From NCBI GenBank assembly GCA_024400955.1, contig JAKSLY010000014.1, positions 1-57,875 of the forward strand: 57,875 nucleotides of DNA, read 5' to 3'. Shown piece by piece: positions 1 through 9,689 of the stretch; position 1 is the stretch's first letter, and every line of letters begins with the position of its first letter. The position numbers and the translations under genes were made by a program. Source of the stretch: Treponema sp. (GTDB taxonomy: Bacteria; Spirochaetota; Spirochaetia; Treponematales; Treponemataceae). The notes below the pieces were generated by a model. It worked only from the letters and a program-made list of their open reading frames with translations, searched no databases and was not told the origin of the DNA.

Positions 1-592
1 AGAACTTCATCATGATTGGAGGTCCAATTGCGATTACTTCTGCAGGTGCAGTCTGGCTCTGGCAAAGTTCATCGAGAACTTCAGTAACAAGGCACTTGCG
101 TCCTTCAGAACCGTCGTCAGTACAGATGATAACTTCGTCACAAACAGCCTTCATTTCATCAACAAAAATAAGAAGATCCTTTGTGCGTGCACCTTCAATA
201 AGAATTACCTTGTTTCCAGCTGCCTTGAGAGCCTGAACGATAGGGTAGAGTGGAGCAGTACCAAAACCGCCACCAACACAAACAACCGGACGGTCATATT
301 TTTCGATTACGGATGGAGTTCCAAGAGGGCCGAGTACGCCACCAAGATAATCTCCTGCCTTAAGCTGGGCAAGCTTCATTGTAGAAGCACCGATTGGCTG
401 GAAAGCAATTGCAACCCAACCTTCTTCTGCATTTGCATCTGCGATTGTAAGTGGAATGCGTTCTGTCAAATCCTGATCAACCATTACAATCAAAAACTGT
501 CCGGCCTTGCGGTTCTTTGCAATATCCGGAGCTTCAAATTTCATGTAGTAAACAGCCTCTGAAAGGTGTTTCATTTCGATAATCTTGTTCAT
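1..592 (-). CDS. nfnA: NADH-dependent ferredoxin:NADP+ oxidoreductase alpha subunit-like flavoprotein (partial)
   Basis: The gene reads leftward from ATG at 592 (AAAGGGG ribosome site just upstream) and runs off the left edge, giving 197 codons without a stop. The protein begins MNKIIEMKHLSEAVYYMKFE. It has the FAD-binding signature RIPLTIAD and a glycine-rich NAD(P)-binding stretch GGGFGTAPLYPI, followed by a Rossmann-like region with IEGARTKDLL and CTDDG. This is the layout of the PyrK/SudB/NfnA family (sulfide/dihydroorotate dehydrogenase-like FAD/NAD-binding proteins). In fermentative anaerobes NfnA pairs with NfnB for flavin-based electron bifurcation between NADH, NADPH and ferredoxin; in such operons nfnB usually follows, which would lie to the left of this window. 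The C-terminal CxxC-type iron-sulfur ligands expected of the family are not reached. PyrK is the main alternative. Confidence 0.85.
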   Translation of the reverse strand, partial: MNKIIEMKHLSEAVYYMKFEAPDIAKNRKAGQFLIVMVDQDLTERIPLTIADANAEEGWVAIAFQPIGASTMKLAQLKAGDYLGGVLGPLGTPSVIEKYDRPVVCVGGGFGTAPLYPIVQALKAAGNKVILIEGARTKDLLIFVDEMKAVCDEVIICTDDGSEGRKCLVTEVLDELCQSQTAPAEVIAIGPPIMMKF

Positions 593-939
593 ATAACCCC
601 TTTCCACATTCCAAAAAGTGTGTGTGTGAATGACATAGTTTACTTTATATTGGTCTTTTTTTCAATAAATTCTTCTGACATATTTTAAGTTTTTGTCATT
701 TTCCTCATGGGGAACTAAACGAGCACTGCAAGTCCCCGCCATGTCATCCCGAAATCCCCCCGTCATCCCGAGTAGGAATTGTCATCCCGAAATCCCCTTG
801 TCATCCCGAACTCGATTCGGGATCTCAAAACGTACGCACTTGCTTCGACTTATAATTCGGGATCTCCCACCAGAACTTTTGCCTATCTCCCCTTGAATTT
901 CATCCAGCTTTGCTTTACCTTCAAAAATAGAGGTACAAC
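593..939. repeat. Gene-free stretch with TCATCCCGAA / TTCGGGATCT repeat copies
   Basis: No credible gene lies here. Between about 741 and 868 there are four successive TCATCCCGA units, then inverted TTCGGGATCTC units separated by a spacer reading CGTACGCACTTGCTTCGACT. Head-to-head units (TCCCGAA ... TTCGGGA) can fold as hairpins. The same family recurs at 1438-1555, 2614-2672 and 28756-28821, and in diverged form near 37550 and 37988. The AT-rich part at 600-700 probably carries the promoter of the leftward flavoprotein gene, but I see no convincing -35/-10 pair. A short open frame at 693-896 is made only of the repeat and is not a gene. Confidence 0.7.
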
Positions 940-1410
940 ATGAAAAAACTTATTACATTCATTGCTATGATTTCAACCGTCCTTTCCCTTTCCGTGGCAG
1001 AAAGCCTCATTGGAAAGACAGAAAAGGCCCAGAACAAAGATGTAGAAGTCGGACAGGATCTCATTGACCGCGGCTACACAAAAATCAAGATTCCAAAAGG
1101 TGTAGACAAAAAGGTAATCATTGAAAACACAACTGGAGAACTTGTTGTCGTTGACATTTTCGAACAGGATTCAAAGAACATGATTGGAAAGATTGTAGAA
1201 GGAGCTTTGGGAAAAAACTACGAAGAAGAGCCTGAACATGCAAAAACAATCAAGGTTTCCCCTGACAAGCCATACAAGAAAAACCCTTGCAGCGACGACA
1301 TCGACGACATGGATGCAATCTATGTAAAAATTCTTTCAGAAAAGGATTTCGAAATCATTGATGAAGGAAACTTCAAGGATAACCTTAAGCTGATCATCAG
1401 CGCAAAATAA
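940..1410 (+). CDS. Small exported protein of unknown function
   Basis: A 156-residue protein with a clear signal peptide (MKKLITFIAMISTVLSLSVAES; hydrophobic core about residues 4-18, likely cleavage after VAES or nearby). A GAGG ribosome site precedes ATG at 940. The mature part is rich in Lys, Asp and Glu and mostly beta-prone, with no cysteine pair at the N-terminus that would suggest a lipoprotein. I do not recognise the family. It is flanked on both sides by the dispersed TCATCCCGAA repeat and appears to be a single-gene unit. The intact signal peptide and ribosome site argue that it is a real gene of the cell envelope. Confidence 0.7.
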   Translation: MKKLITFIAMISTVLSLSVAESLIGKTEKAQNKDVEVGQDLIDRGYTKIKIPKGVDKKVIIENTTGELVVVDIFEQDSKNMIGKIVEGALGKNYEEEPEHAKTIKVSPDKPYKKNPCSDDIDDMDAIYVKILSEKDFEIIDEGNFKDNLKLIISAK

Positions 1411-1437
1411 CCGCCGAGTAATCCTGAGCAAAAAGAG

Positions 1438-1555
1438 TCATCCCGACGTCTCCTTGTCATCCCGAACGCTACGCTGCGTCGTACGCACTTGCTACGACTT
1501 ATGATTCGGGATCTCAAACCGTACGCACTTGCTTCGACTTATGGCTCAGGATCTC
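1438..1555. repeat. Dispersed repeat, two tandem units
   Basis: One full unit reads TCATCCCGAACGCTACGCTG, continues CGTCGTACGCACTTGCTACG, and ends at the inverted TTCGGGATCTC. A second, partial unit follows with CGTACGCACTTGCTTCGACT and ends GGCTCAGGATCTC. The repeat abuts the stop codon of the convergent glycosyltransferase gene and may act as a bidirectional terminator. It is the same family as the copies at 741-868 and 2614-2672. Confidence 0.75.
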
Positions 1556-2575
1556 TCATCTGGCCCCATCCAGTTCCTTGCCAGCCTTTTCCACTGCCTC
1601 AACATATTCTGGCCCCCACATTTCGCAGAGAAGCCTGTATGCTTCATCCTGAATTTCCGGCACCACGGCCATCCTGAGCTGCTTAAGGTTATTCAACAGA
1701 TATCCATTTGCAATACGCCTGATGGTATTGCGTTCTGTCACCGTAAAATCGTCATAATGGTCCTGGATATAGCCAAAAATCACGGTAAATACACCGCTTG
1801 CAGTACACACCTTATGCCACCGGTCAAGGTTGTCAATCATCTGCTCACTGGAAATTCCATCATCTACACTGTAGCAGTAGCATTTCTCTTCAATTCCGTA
1901 ATAGCTCTTTGCAAAAAAGGAAACAAAAAAATAGATGAGAAGGTCTTCACCCATGGTACAGAAGGTACATGGAATCTGGTCAAAAGCCTTGGCATAAAGA
2001 TCACGCCTGATAAGCTTTGCCCATAAATACCCAAGATGCTTTTTTTCCACAAGAAAACTGTCAAACACAGCCCTGTCACCATTTATGGGGCCAATTACAG
2101 TCTGATCCATCTGTATCTGTTTCATTTGTAAAACTGTACCCATTCCTGCAGGGTCGTCACTATGGCAAAGGGCACGACTGTTTACGATTTCTGCACCCTC
2201 TCTTTCTGCCGTTTCATAAAGCAGTGACAGATAGTGACTATCCCCAAGAAAATCATCGCTGTCAATAAAAAAAATGTATTTTCCCCGAGACCAGGTTATA
2301 CCATCGCGACGCGTTTCTGCTATGCCAAGATTTACATTGTGACTTATATAGGTAAACTGTACCCCTGCCTTTTTGAGTACAGATTTAACTATTTTCTGGC
2401 AACTGCACCCATTCTCATCTGTACCCTGCGACGCATCGTCTACGACAATCACTTCCAGGGCATCAAAATCCTGGGCCACTACAGAATCAAGACATCGCCT
2501 GAGCACCTTTTCCGTGCCAAAAACAGGAATGCATACGCTGATTAAGGGTACAGTTTTCTTTTTTCCAAACATCAT
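1556..2575 (-). CDS. Family 2 glycosyltransferase
   Basis: A 339-residue protein with a GT-A fold N-terminus: PLISVCIPVFGTEKVLRRCL, then EVIVVDDASQGTDENG, with the metal-binding acidic motif FIDSDD near residue 108. These are the nucleotide-sugar binding hallmarks of GT2 enzymes that transfer sugars to surface glycans. No membrane segment is evident, so it is probably a cytoplasmic enzyme acting on lipid-linked or glycan acceptors. The start is supported by a GGAGG ribosome site 4-8 bases before ATG at 2575. It is isolated from other polysaccharide genes and flanked on both sides by the dispersed repeat. The donor and acceptor cannot be told from the sequence. Confidence 0.88.
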   Translation of the reverse strand: MMFGKKKTVPLISVCIPVFGTEKVLRRCLDSVVAQDFDALEVIVVDDASQGTDENGCSCQKIVKSVLKKAGVQFTYISHNVNLGIAETRRDGITWSRGKYIFFIDSDDFLGDSHYLSLLYETAEREGAEIVNSRALCHSDDPAGMGTVLQMKQIQMDQTVIGPINGDRAVFDSFLVEKKHLGYLWAKLIRRDLYAKAFDQIPCTFCTMGEDLLIYFFVSFFAKSYYGIEEKCYCYSVDDGISSEQMIDNLDRWHKVCTASGVFTVIFGYIQDHYDDFTVTERNTIRRIANGYLLNNLKQLRMAVVPEIQDEAYRLLCEMWGPEYVEAVEKAGKELDGAR

Positions 2576-2613
2576 GTACCTCCTGTACCCATCCTGTTAT
2601 CCCCAAATCCCCT

Positions 2614-2721
2614 TGTCATCCCGAACGCTACGCTGCGTCGTACGCACTTGCTTCGACTTATGATTCGGGATCCCATGCATCGGCATGACCGTCATTCTGA
2701 TGTATCTCAGAATCTGTATGA
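2614..2721. repeat. Dispersed repeat plus adjacent GTCATTCTGA hairpin
   Basis: A full repeat unit (TCATCCCGAACGCTACGCTG through TTCGGGATCCC) occupies 2614-2672. It is followed at 2691-2721 by a short imperfect hairpin of the related form GTCATTCTGA ... TCAGAAT ... ATGAC. The pair sits between the start of the glycosyltransferase gene and the end of the lipoprotein gene. The hairpin could terminate the lipoprotein transcript, although no strong T-run follows. Confidence 0.7.
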
Positions 2722-2729
2722 CTGTACCC

Positions 2730-4424
2730 TTATTCCTCACACTCAACAGGAGTTACATGAACTCCAAGATAATTTGTTGCAGCACATACTTCACCGATAC
2801 CAGATGTACTATTAATGGCTCTAGCACTAAATACCCATCCTATATGATCTATCATAGAATTATATTTATAGCCATCGGCTGCAATTGTTGAAGTCAAGGT
2901 AATTATTGGATGGGAATAATCTTTTTCCACGGCAAAGGCAAATGTATCCAGGTCTACCTTGACAATTCTTGAATGAATGAAAATGTTTCCAGTCAGTCCA
3001 TTTTGATCCGAAGAATATTTCGGAATATCATCCCTATCCCTTTTGTTCCAGTCTGCAAGATTGACGTTTATGCCTTCATCAACAATATACAGTTCCTTTG
3101 GCTTAACGCAGATTATTTTTACTGGACCATAAAAATAGTTCTTTGCCTCAGCCTTTGAAGGCCCAAATACTGTTGCTGTCGTAAGGGAAATATTATAAAT
3201 ACTGTCATTATCACCCGAAGTAGACACAAATGTACCCTTCTGGCTGATCTGCCTTGAGTGGTCATACCATCCTACAGTCTTTTCATGGCTAAACTGGGAG
3301 CCGCCATAGCTGAATAAAACCATGGCTCCACGGCTTATAAAATCGTTTGATCCAGGATAAATTACATCAGATTCTGCCACAATTACTGCAGCCTTTCCTT
3401 TTTCATAAATTGTAATGTCCCTAAAATCCACATAGTCACCAAAAATACTTCTAAAACTTTTGTCCGTTACCTTTACAAGGGAAGTCTGGCTTTCAATGGT
3501 ACCATAAAAAATTCCGCTTTCATTTTCATTATTTAAACCTATTATGATCAGCTGTGTACCATCAATGGCAAAACCGTTTACACCATATAAATACGCACTC
3601 AATGAACGTGGAAACTTTACAACCAGACTATCCGTTCCAGTATCAGTGGATTTCTTGTAATCGTTTATTTCATAAATGTACCCGTCTGTATCCCCGACCT
3701 TATAGTAATACATTTTATCTGACATAAAATCGTAATATAAAGCCCCGCAATCATACGAATTTACATTTAAGGTCCTTGAATAGGAGGCATCACCATATTT
3801 CTTTAACTTAAGGTTGCTACCCTCTACATTTGTCCAGAAAACAGAACCATCATTTGCTTCCATATAGGAAGGCCTTGTTGTAGTAACAGCATCACCCTTT
3901 TTCTGCAGGTCTGCTGAAATGTCGGAAACATCATTGAATACACTTATAGAATAATTACTCGGTAAACCTTCATTCCACCCATTTATCCTTGGCATAACCA
4001 GCTTTGTAGACCGGTATGTTGAATTATAAAAGGAAAGACTTGCAGTAGCAGTTTCTCCGGCTGTAACCTTAACCGTATCCTTTGCCCTCTGTACCACATC
4101 TGTACCCACGTATGCCACAGCTGTCACCGTATATGTTCCAGGGGCCAGATCTGCAAATTCTGCACTGCCACCCCAGGTGACATCCTGGTTTTTTGAAACA
4201 TCAGTTCCATTAGTTACAGACACATGGAAGTTTGAAACTGTACTGCTATTAAGCTGAATAATAGCCCTTGAATTCTCTCCAAAATCAACGCGGATTGCAC
4301 CAAAGTCGCTGCTGCTGGCCCTGTCATCATCGCTAAAGATCAGGCTGCATGATGAAGCCCAAATTGCCATTGTCAGCGCACAAACTGTCACCATAACAGT
4401 TCTAAAATTAAATACTTTTTTCAT
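2730..4424 (-). CDS. Putative surface lipoprotein, tandem paralog B
   Basis: A 564-residue protein starting MKKVFNFRTVMVTVCALTMA with a lipobox ASSC near residue 26. The ATG at 4424 is chosen over an in-frame upstream one because AGGAAGGA lies just before it. After the lipid cysteine comes a SDDDRASSS linker. Residues about 40-130 look like a small beta-sandwich (FADLAPGTYTVTA), as in carboxypeptidase-regulatory or PEGA-type folds. The C-terminal 430 residues contain repeated beta-strand blocks ending in 'ELYIVDEG' and 'YLGVHVTPVE', plausibly a beta-propeller. The N-terminal 130 residues are about 80% identical to the neighbour at 4515-6236, while the rest is far less similar. It is the last gene of a minus-strand run; function unknown. 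Confidence 0.75.
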   Translation of the reverse strand: MKKVFNFRTVMVTVCALTMAIWASSCSLIFSDDDRASSSDFGAIRVDFGENSRAIIQLNSSTVSNFHVSVTNGTDVSKNQDVTWGGSAEFADLAPGTYTVTAVAYVGTDVVQRAKDTVKVTAGETATASLSFYNSTYRSTKLVMPRINGWNEGLPSNYSISVFNDVSDISADLQKKGDAVTTTRPSYMEANDGSVFWTNVEGSNLKLKKYGDASYSRTLNVNSYDCGALYYDFMSDKMYYYKVGDTDGYIYEINDYKKSTDTGTDSLVVKFPRSLSAYLYGVNGFAIDGTQLIIIGLNNENESGIFYGTIESQTSLVKVTDKSFRSIFGDYVDFRDITIYEKGKAAVIVAESDVIYPGSNDFISRGAMVLFSYGGSQFSHEKTVGWYDHSRQISQKGTFVSTSGDNDSIYNISLTTATVFGPSKAEAKNYFYGPVKIICVKPKELYIVDEGINVNLADWNKRDRDDIPKYSSDQNGLTGNIFIHSRIVKVDLDTFAFAVEKDYSHPIITLTSTIAADGYKYNSMIDHIGWVFSARAINSTSGIGEVCAATNYLGVHVTPVECEE

Positions 4425-4514
4425 ATATCCTTCCTCTTTACCCGCATAACCTGATGAAGTTGATATTCCTCGGTCAGGATCACCCCACAAAAATGTCTCT
4501 TTTTGGCAGATTTA

Positions 4515-6236
4515 CTACTCATCTTCCCTGTATTCAAGTGGAGTTGGATGCACTCCAAGATACCAGCTCGTTGTCGGAGTTCCGGCCAATTTAGTGTTTC
4601 CATTTCCTGAAATATCAAATCCTTCAAACATGATTTTACCGGTATCATATCCTATATCATACCATTCATTACTTTCGCTATATTTCAGGTTATAGTATGG
4701 AGCAATTGTTGTCGTGCTGCCCATGATTGCAAAATCAAATAAGCTGACCTTTACCACCCTGCTGTATACAAAGATATTTCCAGTCAAACCTTTCTGCTTT
4801 CCAGTATAATACTGCCTCATACCATCTACCTTTGTCCAGTCTGCAAGCTTAATGTCCACGCCTTCATCAACTATATATAATTCCTTTGGCTTTATGCATA
4901 CGATTTTCTTTGGCCCGTAAAAATAATTTCCCGAATCACTTACAGAAGGTCCATAAAGGGTAATGTTTTTAACCACTCCAGGAGCCGAATAAAAAGGTGT
5001 ATTTACATTATTATGGCTTTCCTCATCTTCCGTTGCAACAAAAGTTCCCTTTTGGGTAAGATGCCTGCTCTTATTGTACCAGCCAATCTGCCTTTCAAAC
5101 TTCATTTCACCATCAAAATTGAACAAGGCAACAGCCCCACGGCTAAAATATGTACCTCCGTCACTAATATCATACCGTCCAAAATTATCACTTGCTCCGT
5201 TTTCATAGACAATAATTGCAGCCTTGCCCTCATCATAAACCCTTACGTCAGATATTGTTGCATTGTTGCCAAAGTCTGAATAATAATCGCTAATTAATTT
5301 CTCAGATATTTTAACAAGCTGGCCTGCTTCAAGCTTTCCATAGAACACTCGTTTTTGGCAGCCAATAATAACTTTATCGCCCTCAACAGCAAAGCCATCC
5401 ATAGTAGTAACATTATACAGGTTAGCACTAACAGAAAATGTCATCTGACCAACTCGATCTAATGTTTTACTGTTAAAATCAAATTTTCCAATTTCTCCAA
5501 GATTCCCGGCACCAACATAACCGTATATATACATGGAATCTGTTGTGTAATCATAGCTTAAGCACCCTGCAGAACCCAAACTATAGGATCCAAGCATTGA
5601 AGGAATTGCAAAGGCCGGATCTCCAACTTTCTTAAGCTTGTATTCATCATTTGGGTCAAGATAATAACTGTTACCATTCATATCCTGCACAACGGCACCA
5701 AGCTTGTTGGTAGTAAGATCTGATTCTGTTACCTGAAATTCCACGTCAGAAAAACTATCGTAAATTTTTGCATAGTATTTCCCTGATGTAGGATTATTTC
5801 TTGGCATAACAAATCTTTCATCAATAAAAGACTTTTTTACAAAGCTCAAATTCGCATTTGCTGTCTGTCCTGCTGTTACGGTTACAGTTGCAGAAGCTCG
5901 CTGCACAACTGCATCCCCCATATACGCATCAGCTGTCACCGTATATGATCCAGGGGCCAGATCTGCAAATTCTGCACTGCCACCCCAGGTGACATCCTGG
6001 CCTTTTGAAACATCAGTTCCATTAGTTACAGACACATGGAAGTTTGAAACTGTACTGCTGTTAAGCTGGGTAATAGCCCTTGAATTCTCTCCAAAATCAA
6101 CACGGATTGTACCAAAGTCGCTGCTGCTGGCCCTGTCATCATCGCTAAAGATAAGGCTGCACGATGGGGCCAAAATTGCCACTGCCACCGCAAAAACTGT
6201 CACCATAACAGTTCTAAAATTAAATACTTTTTTCAT
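4515..6236 (-). CDS. Putative surface lipoprotein, tandem paralog A
   Basis: A 573-residue protein starting MKKVFNFRTVMVTVFAVAVA, with lipobox APSC near residue 26 and an AGAAGGAGA ribosome site before ATG 6236. It has the same architecture as the gene at 2730-4424: lipidated SDDDRASSS linker, a beta-sandwich module with FADLAPGSYTVTA, and a long beta-rich C-terminal part sharing ELYIVDEG and LGVHPTPLE. The strong N-terminal conservation and weak C-terminal conservation suggest duplication followed by diversification of the exposed part, or gene conversion of the first 400 bp. It starts 35 bp after the hybrid kinase stop, so the two are probably co-transcribed. No enzyme motif was recognised. 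Confidence 0.75.
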   Translation of the reverse strand: MKKVFNFRTVMVTVFAVAVAILAPSCSLIFSDDDRASSSDFGTIRVDFGENSRAITQLNSSTVSNFHVSVTNGTDVSKGQDVTWGGSAEFADLAPGSYTVTADAYMGDAVVQRASATVTVTAGQTANANLSFVKKSFIDERFVMPRNNPTSGKYYAKIYDSFSDVEFQVTESDLTTNKLGAVVQDMNGNSYYLDPNDEYKLKKVGDPAFAIPSMLGSYSLGSAGCLSYDYTTDSMYIYGYVGAGNLGEIGKFDFNSKTLDRVGQMTFSVSANLYNVTTMDGFAVEGDKVIIGCQKRVFYGKLEAGQLVKISEKLISDYYSDFGNNATISDVRVYDEGKAAIIVYENGASDNFGRYDISDGGTYFSRGAVALFNFDGEMKFERQIGWYNKSRHLTQKGTFVATEDEESHNNVNTPFYSAPGVVKNITLYGPSVSDSGNYFYGPKKIVCIKPKELYIVDEGVDIKLADWTKVDGMRQYYTGKQKGLTGNIFVYSRVVKVSLFDFAIMGSTTTIAPYYNLKYSESNEWYDIGYDTGKIMFEGFDISGNGNTKLAGTPTTSWYLGVHPTPLEYREDE

Positions 6237-6271
6237 ACATTCTCCTTCTGCACCCTTCTATACTGCACCTA

Positions 6272-8188
6272 TCAATCTGCACCCATATTGAACTGCACCT
6301 TTTCTGCAGGCAGCAGTCTGCTTACAGTCCGTTCAAGCTTTTCACATTCAATGGGTTTTGTAATATATCCTGCAAAACCTGCACCCTCATACTGCTCTCT
6401 GGCCCCATTAAAGGCATTTGCCGTAAGCATTACGCACGGTGTAGTCTTGTTCTTGCTTTCTTCCTTTGTCCTGATTTCTCTAAAGGTCTCCATGCCGTCT
6501 TTTCCCGGCATCATGTGGTCAATCAGGATAAGGTCAAATTCTTCCTCACAGGCCTTGTGGACGCATTCATCGCCGCAGTCAGCCAATGTAACCTGCATTT
6601 CTGTCTGCTTCAAAAGGTTTTCAATAACAAAGAGGTTCATGTCCACATCATCAACTACAAGCACCTTTGCCTCTGGAGCCTTAAACAGCACCTGATACTT
6701 GTTCTTGTTTCCACTGGCCCTGTCCTTCAAAAACTCAATGGTGCCAATTTTTTCATAGCCAACTGCACCCGTGCGGCCGGAATCACCTGTACCCATATCA
6801 GCAGCACCATCTGTACCTGTTTCCCCGGTATAGATACATCCGTTTTTATCCAGGATCTTCTGGCTGATCACCAGGCTGAATTCTGACCCCTTTCCATATT
6901 CAGACTGTACCTCAAGCTTACCATCCATAAGCTGGGCAAGATTCTTGGAAAGCCTTAATCCAAGGCCAGTTCCTTCTATGTTTCTGTTTTCCTTAAGGTC
7001 AAACCTTTCAAAGCGGCCGTACATTTTCCTAAGGTCTTCTTCCCTAATGCCGGAACCTGTATCCTTTACGGAAAAGACCAGCTTAATTCTGTCACCATCC
7101 AGTGTACCCTTTATTGAATAGGTTACAGATCCTTCCTTTGTGTACTTGGCAGCATTTGTAAGCAGGTTGATTATTATCTGTCTTACCCTGAAACTGTCAC
7201 CATACAGATTTGCCGGCAGGTCAGGATCGCAGTCAACGGAAAACTTAAGGTTCTTCTTTGAAATTCTGTCCCCAACCATGGATACACAATCGCTTACGAG
7301 GGTTTCAAGCCTGTACCTGTCCTCAACAATTTCAACCTTGCCGGATTCAATCCTTGAAAGGTCAAGAATGTCGTTTATAAGGCTTAAAAGAATTTTTCCC
7401 GAGTTGTCAATGTTTTCCGCGTATTTCCTGATCTTTTCCTCATTGGATTCACGCAGGATCATTTCATTCATTCCAAGGACGCTGTTGATTGGAGTTCGGA
7501 TTTCATGGCTCATGTTGGACAAGAAGTCGCTTTTTGCCGAGTTTGCAATTTCTGCCTGACGCTTTGCCTCAAGGGTCTTTTCATTGGTCCTTATAAGATA
7601 GCAGACCAGGCGATAGGCTATGTTTGAAAAAAACACCAGGTATACAAAGCTTATGAGCAAATCCTGCCAAAAGTTTCTTTCAGCAGTTACGTCCCCATAC
7701 CTTACGGCAAAGGAAAGAATCATTCCGAAAAAACACTGGACTTCCACCAGGACTATGAGCCGCCTTTTCATTACGGGAATTGAAAGAAGTATTGGAATAA
7801 AGAAAATCAGCTGGCTTGGAACAAAATAGTAGTGCTGGCACGCAATGACAGTACAGATCCCCCAAAGGCTTGAAGCAATTACAACCGCCTGCCTGTAGGT
7901 ATCTTTTGCAAAAACCTTAAGCAAAATGAACTGGGTAAGAAGAATGGATCCATTTAGAATGTTAGAAAGAATTACCCACCTGAAGAGCCACCTAAAGCCA
8001 AGGGTCTTGTCAGCCATCATGAGGGCAGGGCTTAAGGCAATTTCAAGAATAAGACATAATATCGATAGCGTAATGCTAGTTGAAACAAGGGTTTTCTTTG
8101 ACCTGTTGAATGTGGCTGAATCGATGACCAGTTCACGATCCTTCAGCATATCAAAAAAAACGTTCAATCTGTCCTTCATTCCCTTCAT
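6272..8188 (-). CDS. Membrane-bound hybrid histidine kinase with C-terminal receiver
   Basis: A 638-residue protein. Residues about 30-200 hold five or six hydrophobic segments and no obvious periplasmic sensor domain. A HisKA phospho-acceptor follows ([19 protein letters not shown], His about 228), then an HATPase_c domain with N box [11 protein letters not shown]1 DTGSGI and G2 GTGLGL. A receiver occupies about 508-630 with VVDDVD, phospho-acceptor Asp in [10 protein letters not shown], and the conserved Lys in YITKPI. It therefore phosphorylates itself and its own receiver; a separate phosphotransfer protein or output regulator is not encoded nearby. It follows the [FeFe] hydrogenase by 28 bp and precedes the lipoproteins by 35 bp, which suggests it senses something linked to that operon. 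Confidence 0.93.
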   Translation of the reverse strand: MKGMKDRLNVFFDMLKDRELVIDSATFNRSKKTLVSTSITLSILCLILEIALSPALMMADKTLGFRWLFRWVILSNILNGSILLTQFILLKVFAKDTYRQAVVIASSLWGICTVIACQHYYFVPSQLIFFIPILLSIPVMKRRLIVLVEVQCFFGMILSFAVRYGDVTAERNFWQDLLISFVYLVFFSNIAYRLVCYLIRTNEKTLEAKRQAEIANSAKSDFLSNMSHEIRTPINSVLGMNEMILRESNEEKIRKYAENIDNSGKILLSLINDILDLSRIESGKVEIVEDRYRLETLVSDCVSMVGDRISKKNLKFSVDCDPDLPANLYGDSFRVRQIIINLLTNAAKYTKEGSVTYSIKGTLDGDRIKLVFSVKDTGSGIREEDLRKMYGRFERFDLKENRNIEGTGLGLRLSKNLAQLMDGKLEVQSEYGKGSEFSLVISQKILDKNGCIYTGETGTDGAADMGTGDSGRTGAVGYEKIGTIEFLKDRASGNKNKYQVLFKAPEAKVLVVDDVDMNLFVIENLLKQTEMQVTLADCGDECVHKACEEEFDLILIDHMMPGKDGMETFREIRTKEESKNKTTPCVMLTANAFNGAREQYEGAGFAGYITKPIECEKLERTVSRLLPAEKVQFNMGAD

Positions 8189-8216
8189 GGCCTACCCCCT
8201 GTCAGGAAACTGTACC

Positions 8217-9689
8217 CTAATCTGTACCCTTATTGGCAGAACCGGATTTAACGTACTGGTCAAGCAAGACTTCTGCCTGCTTAACGTTCTGCCTGATGCT
8301 TGGTCCACCAATACAACCGCCTTCACATGCCATAACCTCAATCAGGTTTGGAGTGTCAGGCTTTGCAGGAATCTTTCCGCTGTTTATAAGGCCATAGGCA
8401 TTAAGCATTTTCATGCCGCTTTTTGTAAGGCCGTTGATTCTTGCAGGTCTCAGAATGGTCTTGTCTGTAAGACGCAGGGCAACTGCATCAAGAACACCAC
8501 CGGACTTGGCAAAATTTCTTCCGCTGGCCGTAGGAATCCTTGTCTCTTCAATTGCTTCTATCGTTGAAACATCAATGTTCTTTGCAAGGAACAGGGCTTC
8601 AATGTCGGCCGTGCTCAATGCATAATCCACATCTTCATCATCAAAGGCTTCACGGCGCTTTGCAAGACATGGGCCAATGAATACGGTCACGCATCCAGGG
8701 AATTCCTTCCTTGCAATTTCTGCCGTGTAGTGCATTGGGCTTCTCGTTTCCGAAATGCATTCAGCAAGTGCTGGAACATGCTTCTTTACCGCACGGACAT
8801 AAGCCGGACAGCATGAAGTCGTCATCATCTTGTCACCGCGCTTCATTCTTTCTTCAAACTCGCGGGCTTCGTTGTCAGCACAAATGTCTGCACCAATTGC
8901 AACTTCAAAAACCTTGTCAAAACCTGCTGCAAGGAATGCACCCTTAAGCTGGCCTGGAGTAGCCTTATACTGGGCAGCAATGGCTGGTGCATAAAGAGCC
9001 ACAACCTTTTTTTCTGGATCCATGATTCTCTTGATTACATCAACAAGCTGGCTTTTGCTCATCATGGCACCAAATGGACATTCGCGCATGCAGTTACCGC
9101 AAAAAATGCACTTGTGGTAGTCGATGTGTTCGTGACCGTTGGCATCCTTACTGATTGCTCCAACAGGACAGGCTTCCTCACAAGGAACCGGTATTTTTAT
9201 GATTGCATGGTATGGACAGTTTTCAAGACATTTCCCGCAGTTGATGCACAGGTCTTCATTAATTTGTGCGTGCCGTTCAACTGTGATAGCCTGCTTTGGA
9301 CAGTTCATCATGCACGGACGGGCATCACAACCCTGGCATGCATTTGTTACCATGTAGTGAGCCTTAACACATGCATTACATGCTTCATGCAGAACCGTAA
9401 GCATAGGCCATGTAGGCTTTTCACGTGCCATGGCTTCTTTTGCAAAGGAAGCGAGGGTTCTTTCTTCATCAATATCTTCAACAGAAATTCCAAGGCGCGC
9501 AATTGTCCTCATGCGGATGATTTCACGGTCATGGAAAATGCAGCAGCGTAGGGGAGGCTTGTCACGTGGAACCATTTCCCTCGGAATAAAGTGGACTCCT
9601 TCCTCAAGCTTGCCTTCAAGCTGAAGCTGTGCAATGCGGACAAGAATTTCTCTCTTTACGTTGGCTGTATTGTTGTTGATGTTAAGCAT
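8217..9689 (-). CDS. Monomeric [FeFe] hydrogenase, group-B-like
   Basis: A 490-residue cytoplasmic iron-sulfur enzyme. Residues about 105-235 hold several cysteine clusters, including CINCGKCLENCP and CIFCGNCMRECP (ferredoxin-type 4Fe-4S motifs). The H-cluster domain follows with L1 TTSCCPAY, L2 GPCLAKRREA and L3 MACEGGCIGGP. The cysteines that bind the H-cluster, and the proton-transfer cysteine of L1, are all present. The replacement of the canonical TSCCPGW and MPC motifs by TSCCPAY and GPC matches group B enzymes, whose physiological role (H2 production, uptake or sensing) is not settled. No HydE/F/G maturases are in the window. The start overlaps the end of the TRAP permease by 8 bp, indicating translational coupling, and a kinase follows. 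Confidence 0.9.
   Translation of the reverse strand: MLNINNNTANVKREILVRIAQLQLEGKLEEGVHFIPREMVPRDKPPLRCCIFHDREIIRMRTIARLGISVEDIDEERTLASFAKEAMAREKPTWPMLTVLHEACNACVKAHYMVTNACQGCDARPCMMNCPKQAITVERHAQINEDLCINCGKCLENCPYHAIIKIPVPCEEACPVGAISKDANGHEHIDYHKCIFCGNCMRECPFGAMMSKSQLVDVIKRIMDPEKKVVALYAPAIAAQYKATPGQLKGAFLAAGFDKVFEVAIGADICADNEAREFEERMKRGDKMMTTSCCPAYVRAVKKHVPALAECISETRSPMHYTAEIARKEFPGCVTVFIGPCLAKRREAFDDEDVDYALSTADIEALFLAKNIDVSTIEAIEETRIPTASGRNFAKSGGVLDAVALRLTDKTILRPARINGLTKSGMKMLNAYGLINSGKIPAKPDTPNLIEVMACEGGCIGGPSIRQNVKQAEVLLDQYVKSGSANKGTD

Noticed and set aside
693..896. A short frame reading through the first TCATCCCGAA repeat block
   Set aside because: It consists mainly of repeat units and ends without any protein-like pattern.
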